This document shows positions 1-7,696 of a stretch of 32,745 nucleotides of DNA, piece after piece. The DNA lies in assembly GCA_049687015.1 (NCBI GenBank), contig JBAVIP010000034.1:1-32745 (forward strand), read 5' to 3'. A model generated the notes under the pieces. It was not told the DNA's origin, searched no databases, and saw nothing but the letters and a program-made list of their open reading frames with translations. The translations under genes and the position numbers were made by a program. This DNA comes from Methylotenera_A sp049687015. Lineage in GTDB: Bacteria > Pseudomonadota > Gammaproteobacteria > Burkholderiales > Methylophilaceae. Position 1 is the first letter of the stretch. Each line of letters begins with the position of its first letter.

Positions 1-644
1 GTGTACATTTGATAGATACTCAGCGCTTCTTCTTTACTTGGATTACCACTAGAGTTGTTATAAAGACCAAATAAAGTAGACTCAAAGTAACGTCGGCTAT
101 GCAGTTGATTCGCGTGGCCATAGCGCAACTCATACCAAGCTTCTGCACGATTGCCTTCCGCTATTGCCGTACGCAACTTGGGACCAATCAAATTTGCGTT
201 ATTGTACCCAAGTGATGTCAGCACAATTAACTCATACGAGTTAGACGTAATGCCTGTGCGATTGCTTGCTATTGTCTGCTTTGCAGGAACAATATCATTA
301 AAAGCCAAATTCATTTCAGCTTCACTCATTATAAAGCTGCGCCCAGAGTGTTGATTTAAATTAGCCAATAGCGTTGAAAGCGAACCGTTATAGTTAACAA
401 TGTCTGCTATACAAGCAGTCCTTTCCGCCCCTGTAATGCCCATTGCGGCTAATACTATGTCTCTCACATTTGGATCATCTAAATTAAAGCCGATACCTAT
501 AGTTGGATGTCCAGGAGTAGCGCTATCTATGTAAAGCTCCCCTGGTTTTCCTGGCTTACCTCTCCCTTCAGATTGAGCAATAATTTTAAAACGAATGAGG
601 TCATATTGTTCTTGATCATTAATTAGATGTAAGTTTATTGGCAT
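1..644 (-). CDS. Lysozyme-like (GH24-type) protein, N-terminal part, runs off left edge
   Basis: The reading frame is open from ATG at 644 to the left edge (about 214 residues seen). Residues 26-53 carry a phage-lysozyme-like active-site pattern: a Glu in SEG (E26), then LYIDS (D40), then PTIGIGF (T48), matching the E...D...T layout of T4-type lysozymes with a slightly longer spacer. In that family the enzyme cleaves peptidoglycan glycan strands. The N-terminus has no signal peptide. It is the third gene after a type I secretion ABC transporter and an LprI-like protein, and starts 43 bases after the latter. I infer that it is the secreted substrate, with its secretion signal at the unseen C-terminus. 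An AAAGAGA stretch precedes the start. It may continue into RTX repeats, which cannot be seen here. It could instead be a phage-type endolysin. Confidence 0.75.
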   Translation of the reverse strand, partial: MPINLHLINDQEQYDLIRFKIIAQSEGRGKPGKPGELYIDSATPGHPTIGIGFNLDDPNVRDIVLAAMGITGAERTACIADIVNYNGSLSTLLANLNQHSGRSFIMSEAEMNLAFNDIVPAKQTIASNRTGITSNSYELIVLTSLGYNNANLIGPKLRTAIAEGNRAEAWYELRYGHANQLHSRRYFESTLFGLYNNSSGNPSKEEALSIYQMY

Positions 645-687
645 GAGAGTCTCTTTAAAGTTTTAAATTGGCAGTAAATTAAACAGG

Positions 688-1161
688 TTAAGGCTTTCTC
701 GGAGGACTACCATCATAAGTCCACGACAAGTACATTTTTAAATCAAGAATTCTTTTTTCTGTAAGATTAATAAGGCAAGCTGTTTTTTGATAGAACGGAA
801 GGCTACCATCTTCAGATAAGCCAGAAATTTCATACGCGCATGTTTTATCACGAAATTTAACCCAAGCTAATTGTGATTCTTTTAATAATTTTGGGCTAAT
901 AAGATTCTTAACTAGCAACTTGTATAGACGATTTAACTCAGCATTTGAAGTTTTGAATTCATGGTTAATACAATCATTATTTGCCAACATGTTAGAGACA
1001 CCACAACGTTTTACTTGCTCGGATGAAAAATTCCATTTATCAAACTCCTCCTGACTAAGCCTTTCGTCTGCATTACAAAATGAGACCAAAAAAATATTAA
1101 TCAAAAAGAATAAGAGTGCAACAAATGGTGTTAGATGCGATTTAATGAGAAGTTTTATCAT
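688..1161 (-). CDS. LprI-like (DUF1311) periplasmic protein, candidate immunity protein
   Basis: A 157-residue protein with a hydrophobic N-terminal segment (about residues 8-28) ending near a CNADE junction, consistent with export to the periplasm. The mature part shows the DUF1311/LprI layout: NDC followed by an amphipathic AELNRLYKLL helix, then LKESQLAWVKFRDKTC and TACLINLTEKRILDL, with the Cys residues spaced for disulfides. LprI proteins are known lysozyme inhibitors, and family members serve as immunity proteins beside secreted muramidases. I chose ATG at 1161 (MIKLL) over ATG at 1179 because a GAAAGAG stretch precedes it and the signal sequence then starts properly. Its start overlaps the end of the ABC transporter gene by about 20 bases, and the lysozyme-like gene follows directly. 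Immunity to that enzyme is inferred. Confidence 0.75.
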   Translation of the reverse strand: MIKLLIKSHLTPFVALLFFLINIFLVSFCNADERLSQEEFDKWNFSSEQVKRCGVSNMLANNDCINHEFKTSNAELNRLYKLLVKNLISPKLLKESQLAWVKFRDKTCAYEISGLSEDGSLPFYQKTACLINLTEKRILDLKMYLSWTYDGSPPRKP

Positions 1162-3376
1162 GTTCCACTCTTTCTTCATTGTTGATGTTAGTTTGCATGT
1201 TCATTTTGTCTTTCCCCAGTATCACCGCCTCATCTACATTCAACCCCTTAGGCAATTGATGTGTAATAAACAAGATAGTGACTTTACCTTTCAGCTTATT
1301 CACCGTCTGCGCAAACTGTTCTGCGGTTTGCTGGTCTAGGTTGCTGACTGCTTCATCAAAGATGAGCACCTTGGGTTGTTTGAGTAAGGCTCTGGCAATG
1401 GCAATGCGTTGCTTTTGCCCACCACTTAAGCCTGTGCCATGTTCACCGACGATGGTTTGGTAACCTTGCGGAAGCTTCTCAATGGTGGTGTGAATCTCTG
1501 CCAGTTGACAAGCTTGGATAATTTGCTCAAAACTGGCGTGTGGGTTAGCGAGTATTAAGTTGTCGTAGATGGTGCCTGCAAATAAGGTGGTTTCTTGTGG
1601 CACAACACCAAAGTGATTACGCAATTCATTCGCAGCTAAGTAGCTGATGTCTTGACCATTTAGCTTGATGTTGCCTTCTTGTGGGCGGTAGAAACCTAAT
1701 AACAATTTAGCCAGTGTGCTTTTACCACAACCACTCGGGCCCATGATGAGTACGCAATGCCCTGCTTGAATATTAAAGCTGAGGTTTTGATATAACCATG
1801 GTAAGTCGTCGCCATATTTAAAGCCTATGCTATCGACAGTAATATTCGTTGCTTGATTGACATTGGCACGGGTGGGAATCAGCGTCATCGGTTCTGCTGG
1901 GGCGTTCATGACATCGCCTAAACGCTTCACCGCAATATCCGCTTGTTGAAACTCTTGCCATAGACCCACCAATCTAAGCACTGGTTGTGACAGCCTACCG
2001 GAGAACATCTGAAACGCCACCAGCATACCAATGGTGAAGTTGCTGTTATGCATCACCAGCCAGGCACCAACACACAGAATGGCAAGGGTTTGTAGTTGGT
2101 CTAAGGTATTGGCAGCAGTGTTGTAGGTGATGGAGAGTTTACGGCTATCAAAGCTAGCATTGAGGTAAGTGCTTAAGTAATTGCCAAAAGTTTGCTTGAG
2201 CTGTGGCTCCATTTGTAAGGATTTAACAGTTTCCATGCCTGACACATATTCAGTCAGAAAAGCTTGATTACGTGCACCGAGCATAAACTGATGATTGAGC
2301 TTGGCTCGAAATATAGGTGTGACGATAAAGCTTAAGATGGAGATAAGCGTTAGACAAGCCACTGCTATCAGGGTGAGTTGCCAGCTATACCAGAACATGA
2401 TGGCGAGAAACACAATGAGAAATGGAAAATCAAGAAGTAGCGTGACCAAGCCACCAGCCAGAAACTCACGGATAGTCTCAACGCCATGCACACGGGCAAT
2501 GATGACACCTGTCGGGCGGTGATCGTAATAACGTACAGGCAAATCCAGCAAATGACTGAAGACTTTATGCCCTAAAGTCGCATCAATGCGGTTGCCAGTA
2601 TGTAACACCAAGTATTGCCGCACCCAACCCATGACGTTGCTGAAGATGAGGAAGATAAATAGTGCAACACCAATTACTATTAAGGTGCTCACTGTGTGAT
2701 GCACTACAACTTTATCGATAATAATCTGCGTGCAAATGGGCACTGCCAAGCCGACTAACTGTATGGCGAGAGATGCGGTTAATACCTCTGACCAAATCTT
2801 TTTATACTTGAGTAGCTCGGGGATAAACCAACGGAAGCCAAATTCTTTTTGTGCGTTGAGTTGTTTGGCAGCAGCTGATTTAGCTTCAATACCTGCTTCG
2901 TCATCAGCGACTGATTCTGCCGCTTTACGAATCATGAGGAAATCCCCCGTCAAACGAGATTCAACTTCCTTAATTGCTAAGGTTTGTGGTTGCGCTTGGC
3001 CGTGTTCTAACAATAAAACGCGATCTTTATCTAAACTTAATATTAGTGCGACTGGGTTGGATGTTGCCGCTTCGACTTGCTCTTCGTTTGCGTGATCTGC
3101 AGTTGCATCAACAGCTGACACATAAGGTTCAATTTTGTTTGGTTTCAATATTGCCAAACAAGGTAGTGATGCTTTATTTAGCTTAGAAAGTTGAGAATGC
3201 TTGAGAGAAGTAGTAAAGCCAAAGCTTTGTAGTGCATGTTCTAGTTGAACATTGGTATATGGTGGCGGGCACTGCTTAACAAGAAGTTCAGGGCTAAAGG
3301 GGATACGGTTAAGCTGACAAAACGCGCTTAATGACCAGATAAATGCTTCGTGATTAAGTGGGTATTGTGTGGCCAC
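1142..3376 (-). CDS. Type I secretion ABC transporter with C39-like N-terminal domain (HlyB/RtxB type)
   Basis: A 744-residue inner-membrane exporter. Residues 1-150 form a peptidase-C39-like domain. No catalytic Cys is in the usual place, so it is probably the non-cleaving HlyB-type docking domain. A six-helix ABC transmembrane domain follows (about 190-470), then a nucleotide-binding domain with Walker A GPSGCGKST (about 545), signature LSGGQ (about 648), Walker B VLIFDEAVS and the H-loop ITHQ. It powers one-step secretion of a C-terminal-signal substrate together with a membrane fusion protein and TolC. The start is GTG, preceded by GGGGAG. No HlyD-type adaptor gene follows, which is unusual: it must lie left of the window or elsewhere. 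It heads the operon with the LprI-like and lysozyme-like genes. Confidence 0.9.
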   Translation of the reverse strand: MATQYPLNHEAFIWSLSAFCQLNRIPFSPELLVKQCPPPYTNVQLEHALQSFGFTTSLKHSQLSKLNKASLPCLAILKPNKIEPYVSAVDATADHANEEQVEAATSNPVALILSLDKDRVLLLEHGQAQPQTLAIKEVESRLTGDFLMIRKAAESVADDEAGIEAKSAAAKQLNAQKEFGFRWFIPELLKYKKIWSEVLTASLAIQLVGLAVPICTQIIIDKVVVHHTVSTLIVIGVALFIFLIFSNVMGWVRQYLVLHTGNRIDATLGHKVFSHLLDLPVRYYDHRPTGVIIARVHGVETIREFLAGGLVTLLLDFPFLIVFLAIMFWYSWQLTLIAVACLTLISILSFIVTPIFRAKLNHQFMLGARNQAFLTEYVSGMETVKSLQMEPQLKQTFGNYLSTYLNASFDSRKLSITYNTAANTLDQLQTLAILCVGAWLVMHNSNFTIGMLVAFQMFSGRLSQPVLRLVGLWQEFQQADIAVKRLGDVMNAPAEPMTLIPTRANVNQATNITVDSIGFKYGDDLPWLYQNLSFNIQAGHCVLIMGPSGCGKSTLAKLLLGFYRPQEGNIKLNGQDISYLAANELRNHFGVVPQETTLFAGTIYDNLILANPHASFEQIIQACQLAEIHTTIEKLPQGYQTIVGEHGTGLSGGQKQRIAIARALLKQPKVLIFDEAVSNLDQQTAEQFAQTVNKLKGKVTILFITHQLPKGLNVDEAVILGKDKMNMQTNINNEERVEHDKTSH

Positions 3377-3479
3377 TTATGGAACTCCCCGTTATTGTTA
3401 TTGCTTATTATTGAGCTTGTTTTAAATCTGTAAATTTCTATTATTTTACACTGGCTTTAACTAATGAATATTAGATTGT

Positions 3480-3507
3480 AGTATATTACCCCCCCCCCCG
3501 CTGTAAA
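3480..3507 (-). promoter_or_regulatory. Candidate promoter with G11 tract in the spacer, upstream of the type I secretion operon
   Basis: On the minus strand TTTACA (3507-3502) is followed after 16 bases by TATACT (3485-3480). Eleven of the 16 spacer bases are an uninterrupted G run (3499-3489). The predicted start is near 3473, about 100 bases before the GTG of the transporter. Homopolymer tracts in promoter spacers are known to switch expression by slipped-strand mispairing, as at porA and opc in Neisseria. One extra G would give the optimal 17-base spacing. Confidence 0.55.
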
Positions 3508-3928
3508 GTACAAATTTAATTAGTCTATTTAAAATTTTTACGTAAAAAACTAACTACCTAATGCAGGATAGGCAAGTTGCCGAGATTTGTCAGACAAATA
3601 GATAAATCTAGTAAAAATCTCAAAAAAACGATGCAATAATAGATTTATTAAATAGCCACACTAAAAAGACTTGGCGCAGGTGGATTAAAGGCATTAAACT
3701 CAAAGAAAAGTTAACGCCATTAACTGAGCTTAATCTGGGATAAAGAGCTACATCGTCAAAGAAGTCGCATTTTTGAGTATTAAAGCCGCTGAAACCTTCG
3801 AATTAGGACAAACGGCAATGGAAAATTTGATGTGCTAGTCTAGGTTATTTTAAGCCCTCTATTCATACAAAACTCTAGATGCCCTTTTGAAAGTATTCAG
3901 CATTGAGCTCACAGACACTACAACATGT
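3508..3928. other. A+T-rich intergenic stretch with no recognisable gene
   Basis: Between the T1SS promoter and the end of the four-gene cargo operon. On the plus strand around 3660-3745 there is a short open stretch ending in a stop (translation ends LTPLTELNLG) with a basic TWRRWIKGIKLK start. It could be a decayed transposase or recombinase fragment, but I cannot assign it. Just before the operon end, AGACA (about 3911) pairs with TGTCT (about 3926) as a weak hairpin without a T run. No clear terminator is seen. Confidence 0.4.
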
Positions 3929-4828
3929 CTAGTTGATAATTTTAATTGAGTATCTGTGCCAAATATTTACACCGCTAGATCGCTTAGTTTTTTTCTTGCG
4001 ATGATCGAACAGCAGGCCAGCTTGTGAAGGGTATATGCTTGCAAACAATGCGGCAGCAACACCACAGGGCTTTGTTCCAATTGGAGCAATGAACATTTTC
4101 TTTTCTTGGCCTAAAGATGTTCTTGTGACTTCAAGTGCATCATAGGCGGAACTAGGATCATTGGCTGCACAATATGCGATAGTACAATTTTCAATTACTG
4201 AAAGATGCGGAACAATTGAATTTAATTCCCATCCAGGCTGAAATGCTGGAATACCAAAAACCACCTTAATATCTTTTGTTGATAGCATTTGATATTCTTC
4301 AAAAGCACGTTCTAAGCGTTCTGGTTCAAATCCAAGAAAAAAAACACCTGCGTCAACGTCATCTCCAGCAAGATCTACAACTGATCTAGGTATTGGCTTA
4401 TAACCAGCATTTAATTCAGACAAAGCGAAAGAATCAGCACCTGGAGTTGTCCGGCTATAATCTCTAGGCTCAACATAAATTATTAAAAAATCATTAACAT
4501 TTAAATCTACTAAACTTTTTATTGCGAAAAACAATTCTGAAAATCCAAGGGTGGTAGCATCTAATACAACTTTCCCCTGCATGATATAAGGAGAAAATAG
4601 CTCCGTAGCCAGATCTGCATCAATGACTTTATCTCCAACGCTGATTTTCATGTATTCATAGTCATAATTTACTATTACGCGTTGTGAAATATTGCCGTTT
4701 TCAATGTTTACTGACAACTGTCCTCTATCGTCTACAGAGTCCCCATGAAAAAGCACGCTATTGGGGTATAAAAGAAGTTCATCAGAACTGTGACATGTGC
4801 TGGTATGGAAAAGAATTGGGGAAGTCAT
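3929..4828 (-). CDS. Unrecognised cargo-operon protein with C-terminal GTKP motif, possible Rossmann-type sensor
   Basis: A 299-residue protein of unknown function. Its start ATG overlaps the stop of the upstream ATPase gene as ATGA, so translation is probably coupled. The middle alternates hydrophobic strands and helices, for example VVLDATTLGFSELFFAIKSL then FLIIYVEPRDYSR, and GVFFLGFEPERLERAFEEY then VVFGIPAFQPGWELNS. That is a Rossmann-like alpha/beta rhythm. Near the C-terminus comes MFIAPIGTKPCGVAAALFA followed by a basic GLLFDHRKKKTKRSSG tail. The GTKP turn followed by an Ala-rich helix weakly recalls the GGTKPM turn of CARF nucleotide-sensing domains. That is a resemblance seen by eye, not an assignment. 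No nuclease motif or membrane segment is obvious. It is the last gene of the operon with the ATPase, PRTase-like and methylase genes. Confidence 0.6.
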   Translation of the reverse strand: MTSPILFHTSTCHSSDELLLYPNSVLFHGDSVDDRGQLSVNIENGNISQRVIVNYDYEYMKISVGDKVIDADLATELFSPYIMQGKVVLDATTLGFSELFFAIKSLVDLNVNDFLIIYVEPRDYSRTTPGADSFALSELNAGYKPIPRSVVDLAGDDVDAGVFFLGFEPERLERAFEEYQMLSTKDIKVVFGIPAFQPGWELNSIVPHLSVIENCTIAYCAANDPSSAYDALEVTRTSLGQEKKMFIAPIGTKPCGVAAALFASIYPSQAGLLFDHRKKKTKRSSGVNIWHRYSIKIIN

Positions 4829-6771
4829 TGCCAAAGTTCAGGTTGTGTTGGTTGTAAACCTTGAATCTTGAATAGCTTTTGGGATAAATTTTTATAATCA
4901 TCTTCAGGGCCAAGAGCTAAAATATGAAAGTCTTCAACTGAAAGTTCTATCTTTCTTTTACGCCTGTAGCTTATTTGAAAATATGGGGAATATATTGGAT
5001 TTAATTGATAATCAACAATATCGCTACCAATAATACCTTTTGTTTTGGTCTCGAGTTGCTCTGTTATGATTCCGTGTTTTTTTGCTTCGGCTAAAAAATT
5101 TGTTTCCTCTTCGTTAAATGCTCGATTTCCAGAATTAATAGTAAATTGATTTTGCTCGGGCTCACTCATTGATGGCGCAGATTGCAATGCTCTAAAGACA
5201 CTGCCCAATCTGAGAACAAACATCCTAAGTCGTTCACCTTGAGTTCCAAAAGTTTTTATTTCTCTGATTAATTGATCTGCCGCTTCATATGCGGCTCTAG
5301 TCTGTATTTCTAGAGAAATTTCATTTTTATTCTCATCTGCCAAATCGGCCACTTCTAATGCTTTATAGCAAAGTATCAAGAAATGCCTAAGGTTATTATT
5401 TGCCATAGTGAAATACGTCTCGAAGCCACTATAAACTGGGCAGCGACCTCCATATGGCCTGTACAGCTCAAGCAAGGCTCCAAACAGATTGTTATGTACC
5501 CAGTCATAAAAAGGGCCTGAAAAGTCTGCTGAATACTTGGCAAGCTTTATTATTAAATCCTCTGGGTTATTCCTAGGGCGGTTTAAAAGTGCTGGAATTA
5601 TTAATAATGCTTCTGGGACATTATTAAACTTTATCAAATCCTCAAACTTCACCTCAGTGCGGTGTATAGCAAGTGATTTTTTAATGCGTTCTTCAAGGAT
5701 ACTAAAAATTCTAGGCTCGTGAATTGCATCTGATGCAAGTTGTTTATATGACTTGCTGGGGAAACGTGCTTTAATTCCAGCCAAAATAGTATCTTTGTAG
5801 GCCTTTGTTGTTCTATTTTCAATAAATTTTGAATCTCTGAGCCCATTAAGTAATTGGCTGTTGTCTTTATTTTCTGCCAAATCTAGATTTGCCAAGAATA
5901 CTTCTGAGAAAAATACTTTTCTTTCTTCATCTGTTAATAACTCATCTATAGAAAGAAGCCGAAAATCATGAGTTGCATTTATAGATTCAGGGCCAGTGGT
6001 AGCAGTGTCATTTGATAATTCTTTCGACGTAAAACTGACTATTAATGGCCTTTGGCTATGTTTTAAAAACGAATTCAATACATGTTGTTGATAAGAAACA
6101 AGATTCTCGAATTCATCAACATACACAAAAAAAGAAGAAGTTTCTAGTCCACTATATTTTCTAATGTCGCCTATCATTGCGTCTAAAAAATCTTTACCAG
6201 GAGGAAGGACAGGTCTTTGAATTGTCGATATATTTGAAATCCATGATGAGAAAAAACGTCGTTTAGATTCTAAAAATAACTCTAACTGGTCAGGTAAAAG
6301 TGGGTAATCAGGATGGAAGTCAGTTACTGACTTAAATTTAAGATTCTCGAAATCCTTTAATGAAAATTTACTATATGCACTGTTTGCAATTACGCGGAGA
6401 GATCGAATAATTTCAACTGAAATTACAAGCGAAAAATAAGACTCAAATATAGATTCCCACTCATGTTCAACCAAACCTCTATGGTTAAGAGAGTTACAAA
6501 ATTGCGTATCTGCTCTCCAATAAATTCCTATGTGAGATATTTCATCATCTGCAACTATCTCACGCTTTTTTGAAAAAGCCGTATGATAATCTAGGTACTT
6601 CAATAGCATTGTTTTACCACAACCTCGTTTGCCTACAATATAGGTGGATTTCGTCGCAGTTTTTAATGAAAGACGGTTGTAGTAAGGGGGGATGTAAAAC
6701 TCACCCCATACATCTGCTTCGTGTTCTTCAGCTCGTGTTTTAGTAAGGATGTTTTGTTCTGAAGTGGTCAT
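4825..6771 (-). CDS. ORC/CDC6-like AAA-type P-loop ATPase of the cargo operon
   Basis: A 648-residue ATPase. Walker A is GKRGCGKT at residues 47-54, right after a YNRLSLKTATKSTYIVG strand. A Walker B-like FFVYVDEFENL lies near residue 220, and a sensor-like IVSFTSKE strand follows. The C-terminal half is helical with no second P-loop. A short N-terminal lead, a single AAA module and a DEFE Walker B fit the ORC/CDC6-like ATPases that, from memory, are described in computational surveys of prokaryotic conflict systems next to PRTase-like proteins. It starts three bases after the PRTase-like gene and overlaps the next gene by four. Its role as motor or switch of a defence complex is inferred from context. 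A plasmid or phage replication ATPase is the main alternative. Confidence 0.7.
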   Translation of the reverse strand: MTTSEQNILTKTRAEEHEADVWGEFYIPPYYNRLSLKTATKSTYIVGKRGCGKTMLLKYLDYHTAFSKKREIVADDEISHIGIYWRADTQFCNSLNHRGLVEHEWESIFESYFSLVISVEIIRSLRVIANSAYSKFSLKDFENLKFKSVTDFHPDYPLLPDQLELFLESKRRFFSSWISNISTIQRPVLPPGKDFLDAMIGDIRKYSGLETSSFFVYVDEFENLVSYQQHVLNSFLKHSQRPLIVSFTSKELSNDTATTGPESINATHDFRLLSIDELLTDEERKVFFSEVFLANLDLAENKDNSQLLNGLRDSKFIENRTTKAYKDTILAGIKARFPSKSYKQLASDAIHEPRIFSILEERIKKSLAIHRTEVKFEDLIKFNNVPEALLIIPALLNRPRNNPEDLIIKLAKYSADFSGPFYDWVHNNLFGALLELYRPYGGRCPVYSGFETYFTMANNNLRHFLILCYKALEVADLADENKNEISLEIQTRAAYEAADQLIREIKTFGTQGERLRMFVLRLGSVFRALQSAPSMSEPEQNQFTINSGNRAFNEEETNFLAEAKKHGIITEQLETKTKGIIGSDIVDYQLNPIYSPYFQISYRRKRKIELSVEDFHILALGPEDDYKNLSQKLFKIQGLQPTQPELWQ

Positions 6772-6774
6772 TTT

Positions 6775-7665
6775 CTATCTTTCAAAAAGTGGATTCCAAG
6801 TATCAGACTTATCCCAAAGTAATTGTAATGAGTTATCTGGTATCCCATGTTCAAAGGCTATCATGCAACCCAAATTACCAAATCCAAGAGGGGCTGGGGT
6901 TTCGAAATTACCTTTTTTCTCAACAATGGCATTGTACTGATCCAAAGGGGTTATATCAGAAAATTGCCAGAGCCCGTTTGAAACCCATTCAGCACTCATC
7001 TCAACAAAACATTCTTTCGAAGTTAATTTTTCACCGCAAAAAATAGGAATGCTAGGGAATGCTTTATCTAAATTTTGGATGCCCTCTTCATGAGCAAAGC
7101 CGACTACTATCCCCGCCTGATCGTTCCCAACCATGAAGCCTCCCCCTTCGCGAATGAATGTACTCAATTGTGTACCAGTATATATTCCATCATCAATTAA
7201 TAAATATCTTTGATTCTCATTTAGAGCAGTTAGTTTGTCTGGGTATATTAATTGCGACTCATCCAATGGGATGCAATATTTTAAAAGTCTTGAAATTACT
7301 TCACCACTTTTACCTGGTCGAGTGTCATCTTGTTTTGCCGGTCCATAACAAAAATTTAATCCAGCAACTTTTCCCGTTAATACATCTCTCCAATCTATAT
7401 TTTCTGCAATGTAGGTAGTAGGAATAAAACTCGTTGATGCAGATTTAAATGCTTGTTTTAAAGATGATTTCAGTTGATCAGAAGTCCTGTAAATTAAAAA
7501 TCTAAGAATTAGTAAAGCTAGGATTTTTTCTGGTCCTTTATCAAACTGATTAAGCCAAGCTTTTGTTTGCTCAGTAGTCATTGGAGAGCGTATTTTTGTC
7601 ATGCATAAAGACTTAATTATTCTTAGTAGATTAAGCTCGTCTGCAGGATGATTATTTGTATTCAT
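6775..7665 (-). CDS. Phosphoribosyltransferase-like protein of the cargo operon
   Basis: A 296-residue protein with a PRPP-loop-like motif LLIDDGIYTGTQL at residues 155-167: two hydrophobic residues, D158-D159 and TGTQ, as in type I PRTases. An upstream stretch FCYGPAKQDDTRPGKSGEV may form the flanking loop. The first 90 residues are helical. Type I PRTases join PRPP to a base. The same fold recurs as an uncharacterised component (PRTase-CE, from memory) of predicted phage-defence operons beside ORC/CDC6-like ATPases, which is exactly the neighbour here. The gap to the upstream methylase is 31 bases and to the ATPase three. The double Asp suggests retained PRPP or nucleotide binding. The substrate is unknown. 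The start has only a weak ribosome binding site. Confidence 0.7.
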   Translation of the reverse strand: MNTNNHPADELNLLRIIKSLCMTKIRSPMTTEQTKAWLNQFDKGPEKILALLILRFLIYRTSDQLKSSLKQAFKSASTSFIPTTYIAENIDWRDVLTGKVAGLNFCYGPAKQDDTRPGKSGEVISRLLKYCIPLDESQLIYPDKLTALNENQRYLLIDDGIYTGTQLSTFIREGGGFMVGNDQAGIVVGFAHEEGIQNLDKAFPSIPIFCGEKLTSKECFVEMSAEWVSNGLWQFSDITPLDQYNAIVEKKGNFETPAPLGFGNLGCMIAFEHGIPDNSLQLLWDKSDTWNPLFER

Positions 7666-7696
7666 GAGTCAATTATTTTTTTAATATGCCTAGTAA

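Noticed and set aside
2730..3095. Plus-strand open frame opposite the ABC transporter
   Set aside because: Shadow of the transporter gene; low-complexity Ser/Ala-rich translation without a recognisable family.
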